Below are positions 1-7,291 of a stretch of 64,000 bases of DNA, piece after piece. The DNA is from Candidatus Zixiibacteriota bacterium. GTDB lineage: Bacteria > Zixibacteria > MSB-5A5 > GN15 > JAAZOE01. How positions within the stretch are numbered: the stretch's first letter is position 1; every line of letters starts with the position of its first letter. The notes below the pieces were generated by a model that did no database searches, was not told the DNA's origin, and saw only the letters and a program-made list of their open reading frames with translations. Position numbers and translations under genes: made by a program. Location: the NCBI GenBank assembly GCA_023138975.1, contig JAGLON010000023.1:62001-126000 (forward strand), given 5' to 3'.

Positions 1-2
1 CT

Positions 3-389
3 TCTTATACCTTCACTGTGACTGCCGGAAACGGCATACCGGCATTGACTCAGAGCATTACTTTTCCTACATCACAAACTCAATTGAGCTCTCCGGCAAA
101 CAACGCTTCTATTTCTCCCACTTCCAATATCAACGTCTCATGGACCGGCGCGCAAGTCGGCACGATTGACATTGTCATCACTAGCATGGCCGGTGATTCG
201 GTCTATTTTGTCCAAACCGCTAATGATGGTTCACATATAATTCCGAATGCAGAGTTGTCCAATCCGAGTGGTACTTGTTCCTTAATACTAAGTCATTACA
301 ATCGCAACACCATCACAGCCGCCGGATATGACTCGAGAAGCTTTATTGCAGGCAGAGTTATGCACCCGATTACTATAACGTTCGAATAA
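3..389 (+). CDS. 3' end of a secreted or surface beta-rich protein (partial)
   Basis: The reading frame is open from the left edge of the window, so only the C-terminal ~128 residues are visible. A GTG at 18 lies inside this open frame and is not a convincing start. The visible part is rich in Thr, Ser, Asn and short beta-type stretches, with no catalytic motif, and looks like an extracellular beta-sandwich or repeat module. A strong hairpin terminator follows the stop codon, so this is the last gene of its transcript. The specific family is not recognised. Confidence 0.6.
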   Translation, partial: SYTFTVTAGNGIPALTQSITFPTSQTQLSSPANNASISPTSNINVSWTGAQVGTIDIVITSMAGDSVYFVQTANDGSHIIPNAELSNPSGTCSLILSHYNRNTITAAGYDSRSFIAGRVMHPITITFE

Positions 390-402
390 GAGAAAACTAA
401 AC

Positions 403-429
403 AGCCTCCTGTTCCGGCAGGAGGCTTTT
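403..429 (+). terminator. Rho-independent terminator
   Basis: A perfect 9-bp stem, AGCCTCCTG paired with CAGGAGGCT, has a six-base loop TTCCGG and runs into TTTT. It lies 13 bases after the stop of the left-edge gene and ends only six bases before the ATG of the CPBP protease gene. Confidence 0.85.
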
Positions 430-434
430 CTATC

Positions 435-1235
435 ATGGAAACAGAAACAATACTAACATTCCTTAAGACTCACATCACGGTCACATACACTGCTGCTATT
501 ATAACCTTTACCTTTACGTTTGCTTTCTTACGAAAAAAACAGATATCGTTTATTGAATGGAATCTTGGACCTCCCAAACAATCCGGTCTTCTGAGTCTGC
601 TGGCTATCCTTGCGACCTTTCTATTAATGACACTTCTAATTAGTCTTGGTAGCGAAGCATCAGATTCTTCCACTCGTAAATATGCTGGCATTGATGCTCT
701 AAGCCAACTCATCGGTTTACTTATTGTTTCGTTACCGGTCTTATCTATTATGAAGTGGCAAAAGGAACCTCTTGCAACGGCTGGTATCTCGAAATTGACT
801 ATTAGGATATCTCTTATACTCGGCTTCATTATAGGCATAGGCGAACTCTTTATTGGCACCGGCGTTTCATGGCTTGGTAATCTCAATATGATGTATTTTT
901 GGGCGCTTATGCAGTTTGTCTTTGTCGGATTTTTTGAGGAGTTCCTTTTCAGGGGATATTTGCAGACCCGCCTTATGAGGTGGCTCGGTACTTATAAAGG
1001 TTGGATTCTTGCTTCACTCATGATGTCCTTAAGTCATATCTCAATCATTTACGGATGGCACGGTAAATCTCTATCGGATGCGTTTCTACTATCGTTTGAA
1101 ACATTTCCAATTAGTCTAGCCCTTGGGTATATCTATATGAAGACAGGGAATATTACCGGGCCAGCGATTATCCATACTTTTATGAACTTCGCATCCGCCG
1201 TCAACGAGATAGGACAAATTAGCTCCGACATCTAA
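435..1235 (+). CDS. CPBP (CAAX/Abi) family intramembrane metalloprotease
   Basis: This is a 266-residue polytopic membrane protein. It carries the CPBP signature: an EExxxR motif at residues 168-173 (EEFLFR), a histidine at 201 (SLSHIS) and a second histidine at 247 (IIHTFMNF), the predicted metal and catalytic residues of this family. Several hydrophobic segments span residues ~18-32, 53-72, 90-106, 126-142, 155-170 and 188-206. Family members cleave membrane-bound substrates, process prenylated proteins or bacteriocins, or act as regulators; the substrate here cannot be inferred. The start is weakly supported: no Shine-Dalgarno is visible, because the upstream gene's terminator T-tract lies directly before the ATG. 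Confidence 0.85.
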   Translation: METETILTFLKTHITVTYTAAIITFTFTFAFLRKKQISFIEWNLGPPKQSGLLSLLAILATFLLMTLLISLGSEASDSSTRKYAGIDALSQLIGLLIVSLPVLSIMKWQKEPLATAGISKLTIRISLILGFIIGIGELFIGTGVSWLGNLNMMYFWALMQFVFVGFFEEFLFRGYLQTRLMRWLGTYKGWILASLMMSLSHISIIYGWHGKSLSDAFLLSFETFPISLALGYIYMKTGNITGPAIIHTFMNFASAVNEIGQISSDI

Positions 1236-1244
1236 AACACAAAC

Positions 1245-1273
1245 TTGACACTCCTGCCTGTGATTCATATTAT
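1245..1273 (+). promoter_or_regulatory. sigma-70-type promoter
   Basis: A consensus TTGACA at 1245-1250 is followed after exactly 17 bases by TATTAT at 1268-1273. It lies 45 bases before the start codon of the lipoprotein gene at 1319, which also has an AGGAG ribosome-binding site. Confidence 0.65.
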
Positions 1274-1318
1274 TCTTTCAAACTAATTCATATTTGAATA
1301 TCTTTTTAGGAGATTTCC

Positions 1319-2026
1319 ATGTCACTGAAACGCGTTCTAATAGCACTCTTTGCCCTTTCACTTATCTTTACAATCTGCGGCTGTTCTGAGGACGATGATC
1401 CAATCAGCTCCGGCGGCCTGCAGGCTCCCGCACCTCCGGTAATTCAAAACGTTGAATGCCCCGTAGGAATGGCTGCGTCCACCAATCCGTACGCAACTTA
1501 CGCTGAGAACTATCTGTTATATTTAAACGCTTTCACCGCTTTTGACTCTTACATAACACCGGCAAGCAATGCTGTCGTAACTCAGGTCGGAGACACGGTC
1601 AAAGCAGTCTGGACCAGCGGTACTCTGGAGTATGATGTTCGCTTTGTTACTGATGGCGGATATAACAAATGGTTTGTATATTTAGACGGTAATGACGGAC
1701 CGTTGGTTTATTCCAATCAGCTCTACATTGAAGCCCGCATTGACCCCTCAAGCAACAACGACGGCTATTTCATGGCCCATCCCAATCCTTCAAATTTCAA
1801 TGAAGTTCTTTCTTGGTCCTGGGAAACTGTATCCGGTATCTATCGCATTACTTATACTAACAGCACAGCTAACTCTTACAAAGTGACCCGCGCCACAGAC
1901 GGTTCCGGTATTGTTGAATATCTTATCAATAGCGCTGCTTCCATAGTTGTCACCTGGGTTCCCGACGGTAACAGCGGAACCTGGAATAATATCTCCGGTA
2001 GCCAAACCGGCACCTGGCAATTGTAA
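1319..2026 (+). CDS. Putative surface lipoprotein
   Basis: This 235-residue protein begins with a lipoprotein signal peptide (residues 1-22). Its lipobox ends ICGC, with the modified Cys at about 22, followed by the acidic stretch SEDDDP. The mature part is Thr/Ser/Asn/Trp-rich and predicted mostly beta, with no recognised enzyme motif. It has an AGGAG ribosome-binding site, its own consensus promoter and its own terminator, so it is probably a single-gene transcript. The function is unknown. Confidence 0.8.
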   Translation: MSLKRVLIALFALSLIFTICGCSEDDDPISSGGLQAPAPPVIQNVECPVGMAASTNPYATYAENYLLYLNAFTAFDSYITPASNAVVTQVGDTVKAVWTSGTLEYDVRFVTDGGYNKWFVYLDGNDGPLVYSNQLYIEARIDPSSNNDGYFMAHPNPSNFNEVLSWSWETVSGIYRITYTNSTANSYKVTRATDGSGIVEYLINSAASIVVTWVPDGNSGTWNNISGSQTGTWQL

Positions 2027-2051
2027 CTGAATCTCCGAATGAAAATATCTT

Positions 2052-2080
2052 AACCGGTTGAAATATCAGCCGGTTTTTTT
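2052..2080 (+). terminator. Rho-independent terminator
   Basis: The stem AACCGG (2052-2057) pairs with CCGGTT (2070-2075) and the hairpin runs into a T-tract reaching 2080. It is 26 bases downstream of the lipoprotein stop codon. Confidence 0.75.
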
Positions 2081-2159
2081 ATTTAGTAAAATCTTGAATT
2101 AGATACACAGTTTTTTGTATTTTAAGTTTGTGAACCAATCTTGATTAAGTAGAACTACT

Positions 2160-2822
2160 ATGTCCGGATACTATAACGAAAAACTGTCAGCCGAAAAGCT
2201 CAAACAATGCTATGATGCTGCCGACGAACGCATTCGCCAATACCTGACGGCAGAAATCAATTTCGTTATCAGCCATCTCAAACCTAATGATATAGTTCTT
2301 GAACTCGGATGCGGCTTTGGCCGGGTTATAAAACAATTACAACCGCACTGCCGCTTGACTATCGGAATCGATACCGCCTTTTCAAGCCTTAAGCTGGCAC
2401 AAGAATCTGGTCAACTTATAGCCTTAATGGATGCCTCGAATCAAGGCTTCCGGGACAACTCGTTTGATCATGTCATCTGTATTCAAAACGGATTATCAGC
2501 CTTCCAAGTTGACCGCTTACAACTTATCGAAGAATCTCTTCGAATTACCAAACCGGGCGGACTGGTACTCTTCTCGACCTATGCCGAAAAATTCTGGCCC
2601 CATAGACTGAGATGGTTCGAGGAACAATCTCACCGCGGCCTGTTAGGTGAAATCGACTACGATAAAACCGGCGACGGAGTCATCATCTGCAAAGACGGCT
2701 TCCGCTCCGATACAATTTCACCAAATGAATTTAATTCACTGGCATCTCAATGCGATTGTAGTTTTGAACTTGAGGAGGTTGACCAATCGAGCCTGTTCTG
2801 CATTTTAACAAAGAACAGCTAA
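2160..2822 (+). CDS. Class I SAM-dependent methyltransferase
   Basis: This 220-residue protein has the Rossmann-type motif I around residues 46-56 (VLELGCGFGRV). An acidic motif II region (IGIDTA) follows near 68, and the post-motif 'ITKPGGLVLFST' near residue 140 is typical of methyltransferase domain 11/25 proteins. It transfers a methyl group from S-adenosylmethionine; the acceptor cannot be told. It ends 49 bases before the biotin-ligase gene on the same strand, so the two may be co-transcribed. Confidence 0.85.
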   Translation: MSGYYNEKLSAEKLKQCYDAADERIRQYLTAEINFVISHLKPNDIVLELGCGFGRVIKQLQPHCRLTIGIDTAFSSLKLAQESGQLIALMDASNQGFRDNSFDHVICIQNGLSAFQVDRLQLIEESLRITKPGGLVLFSTYAEKFWPHRLRWFEEQSHRGLLGEIDYDKTGDGVIICKDGFRSDTISPNEFNSLASQCDCSFELEEVDQSSLFCILTKNS

Positions 2823-2871
2823 CTGTTTTTCTTTCTGGCATTCTCTTCGCCCGTTCACCATATTCTACCCA

Positions 2872-3798
2872 ATGAAGGTTTTCTGCGACCATACCGGCTT
2901 TGCAAAGAGTCTGTTTGACTGTGACTTACAGAAGTCAAACGACAATATCCCATCCCAATTACTTCCGTTGACCGAGAAGATTTTTACAAGCTCAGAAGTA
3001 TTTCAGGCCGATATCCCCTCCCTCTCCGGATGGAAATACGGCTTAGTCGTCGAGGAGGCGCAGGCTTCACAATACGATACTGTTATAGACCTGTGCCAGC
3101 AGAATATAGAACTTCCCGACGGGCTCTTTTGCGTTGCAGGCTCGAGCACCAAGTTTCACGGTCAGCGAGGTCGTACTTGGGCTTCCCCTCAAGGCAACAT
3201 CTATCTGACTGCACACGTAAGTCCGAAAATAAAAATCGACGGCTTCGGCGTCGGATTCCCTATTCTGGCAGCCGTTTCGGTGGTCGAGACTATCGATTCT
3301 GTTCCCGGTCTTACCGGTCAGGCCGGTATCAAATGGGTCAACGATATCCTGATCGACAACGCCAAAGTTTCCGGTTTTCTGGCATACTCGCAAAACATCG
3401 AAGGTATTGTCAACTCCACCACCATCGGTATCGGCCTGAACGTGCTATCCAAGCCTCACCTCCCGCTTGACAAATTTGTCCAACAGGTAACATCATTGGC
3501 AGAGCACACCTCCACCTGTACTCTGGCTAACCTCCTGCCGGTTTTACTAAAACGACTCTGGTACAATTATCATTTATTGCTTACTGGGCAGTACCGAACA
3601 CTTTTAGATATATATAGAAATCGCTCGGTAATCATTGGACAAGAGGTCGAAATTATCTCCGACCCCATCAAATATAAAAATGAAGCGGAGATTATCGCAT
3701 CCGGCCGAGTCACCGGCATCGGAGACAACCTTGAGCTTTTCATCGAAGGCAACCCCTCCCCCATCACCCACGGCCGTCTAATACTTAAGAATCAGTAA
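2872..3798 (+). CDS. birA: Biotin--[acetyl-CoA-carboxylase] ligase
   Basis: BirA-type ligases activate biotin as biotinyl-5'-AMP and attach it to the lysine of biotin carboxyl carrier protein. The 308-residue product has the biotinyl-AMP loop HGQRGRTWASP (residues 96-106), the substrate motif KWVNDIL (154-160) and a following lysine in 'NAKVSGFLAYS' (~165), then a small C-terminal SH3-like part. The N-terminal ~55 residues do not look like the winged-helix DNA-binding domain of E. coli BirA, so it is probably a non-regulatory (group I) ligase with an unusual N-terminal extension. The start at 2872 lacks a strong ribosome-binding site, and an internal start is possible. Confidence 0.88.
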   Translation: MKVFCDHTGFAKSLFDCDLQKSNDNIPSQLLPLTEKIFTSSEVFQADIPSLSGWKYGLVVEEAQASQYDTVIDLCQQNIELPDGLFCVAGSSTKFHGQRGRTWASPQGNIYLTAHVSPKIKIDGFGVGFPILAAVSVVETIDSVPGLTGQAGIKWVNDILIDNAKVSGFLAYSQNIEGIVNSTTIGIGLNVLSKPHLPLDKFVQQVTSLAEHTSTCTLANLLPVLLKRLWYNYHLLLTGQYRTLLDIYRNRSVIIGQEVEIISDPIKYKNEAEIIASGRVTGIGDNLELFIEGNPSPITHGRLILKNQ

Positions 3799-3814
3799 TG
3801 CAAGTCCCATATTC

Positions 3815-3844
3815 GGTATCCCAAGGCTTAAGCCATGGGGTACC
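3815..3844. repeat. Dispersed 30-bp palindrome, family 'CCCAAG' (copy 1)
   Basis: An inverted repeat starts GGTATCCCAAGGC and ends GCCATGGGGTACC around TTAA. Together with the flanks ATTC and 'TTTGTATTT' it matches the copy at 6171-6200, with only a few changes over ~45 bases. It lies in the 290-bp gap between the biotin-ligase and propeller-protein genes, where I see no gene. Confidence 0.8.
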
Positions 3845-3873
3845 AGTTTGTATTTTGTAGAAATACTAGGAAA

Positions 3874-3916
3874 CGTCATTCAGAGGAGCGAGGCTCTAAG
3901 GGAGCCAGACGACGTA
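3874..3916. repeat. Dispersed repeat 'GAGGAGCGAGGC' (copy 1, without inserted hairpin)
   Basis: It begins CGTCATTCAGAGGAGCGAGG, continues through CTAAG directly into GGAGCC, and ends GACGACGTA. It is the shorter of two copies; the copy at 5928-5990 carries ~20 extra bases between CTAAG and GGAGCC. Confidence 0.75.
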
Positions 3917-4088
3917 GCGGGGCAGCCCATCATTCATGATGGGATTTTACGGTCAATGTCAATTCACTTTTCCCACCATAAATGGATGGGATACCCGATC
4001 AACTGGTTGCACTCTTTCCGCCGATTTTATAGTTTATTCCGACGTACCGTTTGCTTAGTATAAATTAGAATTTAACCGGTAGGCATAT

Positions 4089-5888
4089 ATGAAAAATCAT
4101 AAACCACTATTACCTGTATCTCTATTTTTTATAGCTCTACTCACAATATCAGTCTGCTCTGCTCAGACACCGCTTGATGTTGGAAATACGAAGCAACTCT
4201 TTATTGATGATTATTTTTTAGCCGACACGACCAACGTATCGTTTACCGTCAATCCACCCCAATGTCTCGGACCGGTTGTACTGCCTGATAACCCCTGGGA
4301 AAACTGGTCGCTTAGCTACTTCAACATCATGGACGACGGCGGTACTTACAAAATGTGGTACGGATGCTGGGAATGGCCCAGCCGGACACGGCGAATTTGC
4401 TATGCCACCTCGCCCAACGGTGTAACCTGGGACAAACCGAATCTGGGATTGGTCGAATTTCAAGGCTCTTATGATAACAACATTCTGCCTGTTGTCTTCG
4501 ATGACGGCGGAACGGTTTTTATCGATCCTCTTGCCCCGGATGAAGCTCGCTACAAGATCACCGGAAACAATCCGTACCCGTATATTTATAATTCCTCCGA
4601 CGGCATAAACTTCACTCTGGTTGATTCGGCCCTTTTGGATATGATGCCCGACAGTCATAATCCGATGTTTTATGATACCCGGCTGGACAAATACGTCGCC
4701 TACTTGCGCAGTTGGAACTTCCTGCCTGATTATGATAGCGAAGCTATCCCCAACCGCACAGTCAGCCGTGTTGAGATGCTTGACCCTATTTCTTTCTGGG
4801 AATATCCCCCTGTCGATACTCATTTTTATAAATTCGGAGACACTCGCCCACCCGCGATAAGCGATGAGCTGGATATTGTCATGACGCTGGATTCTCTCGA
4901 CCCGCCAGACGCCGATATTTACACATCGGGCATCATCCAATATATGGACAACAACGCAGTCTATTTCGCCTTCCCTTCTTTGAATTACCATTATCCCGAA
5001 CCGCCGACCGGAGAATTCTATAACGATGGTATTTTGAATATTCAATTGGCAGTCAGCCGCGACGGGTTGAATTGGAAACGATACCGTACGCCATACATTG
5101 ATAATGCTGCCTGCGGGGATTCGCTCCGCCAAATGTATATTGGACTGGGACTGCTCAAGATAAACGATTCACTCTATCAATATCTGTACGGCGTTGAGGA
5201 AACGCACGGTGACTCTTTAAAGACCAGCGCCTATTACCGTTTCGGTCAGAGGTTGGATGGTTTTGTTTCTCTCGACGCCGGTTTTTCGGTCGGAAGCGCC
5301 GAGACTGTACCAATTTCGTTCTCAGGTAATTCGCTTGATATAAATTATGAAACGTCGGGAAACGGATATGTTTTGTGCGAGTTGTTGGACGAGAACGGAC
5401 TAGTTATCCCCGGTTTTTCAAAGGACGATGCCGATACGCTAAGAGGTTCGGAAACTACCAGTCATGCCTCATGGAACGGCCTGCGGAATATTGAATCTCT
5501 GCAAGGTACAACAATCAAACTTCGCTGGGAAATACAGGATGCAAAAATATATTCATTTCAATTTATCAATGACCCGGCCCTTGATGTTGATGATAATATA
5601 ATCATCCCTGAACTGTTGTCGCTAAGCCAAAACTACCCCAACCCATTTAATCCAACGACCCGGATTGAATATCATCTAACCAGGGGCGGGTTCATTAGCC
5701 TGACGGTATTTAATCTGTCGGGACAAGTTATCAAGTCGCTGATCAATAAAAGGCAACCTGCCGGAACTCATGTTGCAAAGTGGGACGGATCAAATGATTC
5801 CGGTCAGCCAGTCGCGTCAGGAATATATTTATATGAAATTTCCTCAGATGCTAAACGAATTGCAAAGAAGATGGTGCTAATCAAATAG
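4089..5888 (+). CDS. Secreted beta-propeller (glycosidase-like) protein with FlgD-like C-terminal domain
   Basis: This 599-residue protein has a signal peptide cleaved near residue 25 (ISVCSA-Q). The central region contains repeated 'KMWYG', 'CYATSPNGVTWDKPNLG' and 'LAVSRDGLNWKRY' elements. These resemble the five-bladed propeller of GH43/GH32-like glycosidases and uncharacterised FCB relatives. From about residue 510 a C-terminal module begins with SQNYPNPFNPTTRIEY and ends 'KRIAKKMVLIK'; this is the FlgD-like / type-IX-like sorting domain common in FCB secreted proteins. I did not identify a catalytic acid pair, so enzyme activity is unproven. It has its own gap on both sides, both filled with dispersed hairpins. 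Confidence 0.75.
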   Translation: MKNHKPLLPVSLFFIALLTISVCSAQTPLDVGNTKQLFIDDYFLADTTNVSFTVNPPQCLGPVVLPDNPWENWSLSYFNIMDDGGTYKMWYGCWEWPSRTRRICYATSPNGVTWDKPNLGLVEFQGSYDNNILPVVFDDGGTVFIDPLAPDEARYKITGNNPYPYIYNSSDGINFTLVDSALLDMMPDSHNPMFYDTRLDKYVAYLRSWNFLPDYDSEAIPNRTVSRVEMLDPISFWEYPPVDTHFYKFGDTRPPAISDELDIVMTLDSLDPPDADIYTSGIIQYMDNNAVYFAFPSLNYHYPEPPTGEFYNDGILNIQLAVSRDGLNWKRYRTPYIDNAACGDSLRQMYIGLGLLKINDSLYQYLYGVEETHGDSLKTSAYYRFGQRLDGFVSLDAGFSVGSAETVPISFSGNSLDINYETSGNGYVLCELLDENGLVIPGFSKDDADTLRGSETTSHASWNGLRNIESLQGTTIKLRWEIQDAKIYSFQFINDPALDVDDNIIIPELLSLSQNYPNPFNPTTRIEYHLTRGGFISLTVFNLSGQVIKSLINKRQPAGTHVAKWDGSNDSGQPVASGIYLYEISSDAKRIAKKMVLIK

Positions 5889-5927
5889 AAAACTACCGTT
5901 GAAGTAACAGCTTCCATTAATACTCCA

Positions 5928-5990
5928 CGTCATTCAGAGGAGCGAGGCCCTAAGAGCTATAGTCCCGCTTAGCGGGAGCCAAGCGACGTA
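5928..5990. repeat. Dispersed repeat 'GAGGAGCGAGGC' (copy 2, with inserted GCTATAGT hairpin)
   Basis: This copy matches 3874-3916 on both sides, but between CTAAG (5950-5954) and the GGAGCC end it contains AGCTATAGT followed by a CCCGC-TTA-GCGGG hairpin. It thus looks like a filled version of the shorter copy. Confidence 0.75.
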
Positions 5991-6005
5991 GGAATCTCTT
6001 TTTCC

Positions 6006-6035
6006 CCGTAGGTCAAAACCCCTGCGGTCTTGACA
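6006..6035. repeat. Dispersed hairpin, family 'CCGTAGGT' (copy 1)
   Basis: The constant left flank CCGTAGGT is followed by stem CAAAACC, loop CCTGC, stem GGTCTTG (one A-C mismatch) and ACA. The other copies are at 16727, 48467 (minus) and 61723. Confidence 0.8.
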
Positions 6036-6072
6036 AAAATACTGTTTTACATCCTGCAAATTTAGTGGGAAC

Positions 6073-6088
6073 CAGATGTCCACATCTG
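6073..6088. repeat. Short hairpin CAGATG-TCCA-CATCTG
   Basis: A perfect 6-bp stem with a four-base loop, one of five hairpins lined up between 5955 and 6200. No second copy was seen in the window. Confidence 0.5.
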
Positions 6089-6102
6089 CCAGAGATATAC
6101 CC

Positions 6103-6127
6103 GGTACCCCAAGTCTTTAGACTTGGG
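6103..6127. repeat. Dispersed hairpin, family 'CCCAAG' (copy 2)
   Basis: The stem CCCAAGTC pairs with GACTTGGG around TTTA, preceded by GGTAC. It differs from the 6171 copy by a compensating T-A for G-C pair change. Confidence 0.75.
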
Positions 6128-6170
6128 AAATGATAACACTCTATATACTTCACTACAATAAACTCGATTC

Positions 6171-6200
6171 GGTATCCCAAGGCTTTAGCCTTGGGTTACC
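6171..6200. repeat. Dispersed hairpin, family 'CCCAAG' (copy 3)
   Basis: The stem CCCAAGGC pairs with GCCTTGGG around TTTA, flanked by GGTAT and TTACC. It immediately precedes the C_GCAxxG protein gene; a long reading of that gene would begin inside this hairpin. Confidence 0.8.
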
Positions 6201-6286
6201 AATTTGTATTTCCACCGAACTTTTACTACACTTCCGCGTACAAAGAACACTGCGGAACCTGCGACTACTTATTTTACGAGGATACG

Positions 6287-6709
6287 TTGAACGAACGACA
6301 ATTCATCGAAGATAAAATTAAAATTTATTTTGAAATCGAAGAACACAATTGCGCCGTTTGTGTCATCAAAGTTTTATCCGAACGATTTGACTTTCCTATC
6401 GAGCAACAGACCCTCGACGCTTGCCTGGCTCAAAACGGACTCGGTCAATACGGAGCCCAATGCGGACTAATCACCGGAGCAACAATGTTTTTAGGCATCG
6501 TTGCTGCGCAGAATAATTGGGAAAAAGAAAAGCTATATCTCCACACAAGAGAATTGACAGCGCTATTTGAAAAGAAATTCAAATCGCTTCTGTGCAGTGC
6601 TATCCGGCCCGAGGGGTTCCACGAAGACAACCCGCCCTACATTTGCCAACCCCGGACAGTTGACGCATTAGAAATATTTATAGATTATCTAAAAATCCAC
6701 TTAGACTAA
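6287..6709 (+). CDS. C_GCAxxG_C_C family putative redox protein
   Basis: From this start the product has 140 residues. It shows the family's cysteine pattern: Cys at ~22 and ~25 (HNCAVC), ~46, and the signature GAQCGLITGA with Cys ~59, plus 'TMFLGI'. Members are small, probably metal- or redox-active proteins of unknown reaction. I chose TTG at 6287 because GAGG at 6278-6281 lies five bases upstream and the first Cys then falls at the normal distance from the N terminus. The frame is open further back to a TTG at 6191 inside a palindromic repeat, and that upstream stretch (containing HCGTC) might be coding or the remnant of an altered 5' end. Confidence 0.7.
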   Translation: MNERQFIEDKIKIYFEIEEHNCAVCVIKVLSERFDFPIEQQTLDACLAQNGLGQYGAQCGLITGATMFLGIVAAQNNWEKEKLYLHTRELTALFEKKFKSLLCSAIRPEGFHEDNPPYICQPRTVDALEIFIDYLKIHLD

Positions 6710-6726
6710 GCTTTGGCCAAACAAAA

Positions 6727-6748
6727 AAGGCCCGCAAGTGCGGGCCTT
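6727..6748 (-). terminator. Terminator between convergent genes
   Basis: AAGGCCCGC pairs with GCGGGCCTT around a four-base loop. Read on the minus strand it runs into TTTTTTGT, so it mainly serves the lipoprotein gene at 6769. It may also stop plus-strand transcripts from the C_GCAxxG gene, although the T-tract on that side is short. Confidence 0.8.
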
Positions 6749-6768
6749 AAATCAATAAATTCGTAAAC

Positions 6769-7164
6769 TTACTTCTGGGTCGACTCGATTTCCATCTTAC
6801 CTTGGCCGGTCACTACCTCGCCGGTGTGATTGGGTCCAACGATGCGAATCGAAAAATGACCATCAGTTTTATTCCCAACTTTGACATAGCGGGACTGAGC
6901 ATTATCGGGAAGATAAACGACGGCATTTCCTTTGCCCTTAAGTTCGCGGACGCCACCAGGCTGACCGCTGCCGGAACCGGAAAAGGTACCGTACCATTCG
7001 CCGTTGGCCTGAATTTCACAATACCAATCGCCGGAATAACCGTGTTTATAGGTCATGTTAGCATTTTCAAAAGTTTCACCATAGCTGCCGGATTTATACC
7101 CGCCGCAACCGAGCAAAAGCAGCATACAAATTCCGGTAATGACAAAAGCTGATATACGAAGCAT
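6769..7164 (-). CDS. Small putative lipoprotein
   Basis: This 131-residue protein has a lipoprotein signal ending LLLGCGGYKSG, with the lipidated Cys at about 20. The mature part is Gly- and Tyr-rich and mostly beta ('WYCEIQANGEWYGTFSG', 'YVKVGNKTDGHFSIRI'). It resembles small periplasmic binding or stability modules but no family was recognised. It is convergent with the C_GCAxxG gene and shares the terminator region with it. AAGGAG is present before the ATG. Confidence 0.75.
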   Translation of the reverse strand: MLRISAFVITGICMLLLLGCGGYKSGSYGETFENANMTYKHGYSGDWYCEIQANGEWYGTFSGSGSGQPGGVRELKGKGNAVVYLPDNAQSRYVKVGNKTDGHFSIRIVGPNHTGEVVTGQGKMEIESTQK

Positions 7165-7291
7165 TTTGTATCTCCTTATGGGATTACTATCACAGATTCC
7201 ATTCTTTGATAGTATCGGTCATAGTTTAGCTGGCTGTACAGGGAGATGCAATATAAATAAACTTCTACTAATAGCCGAAGCCAACCAGTGT

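Noticed and set aside
3848..4063. A 71-codon plus-strand frame between the biotin-ligase and propeller-protein genes
   Set aside because: It is built from dispersed repeat sequence, has no ribosome-binding site and no protein-like composition.
4218..5132. A 304-codon minus-strand open frame
   Set aside because: It lies entirely within the propeller-protein gene on the opposite strand, whose product has a signal peptide and recognisable domains; the minus-strand translation has no motif.
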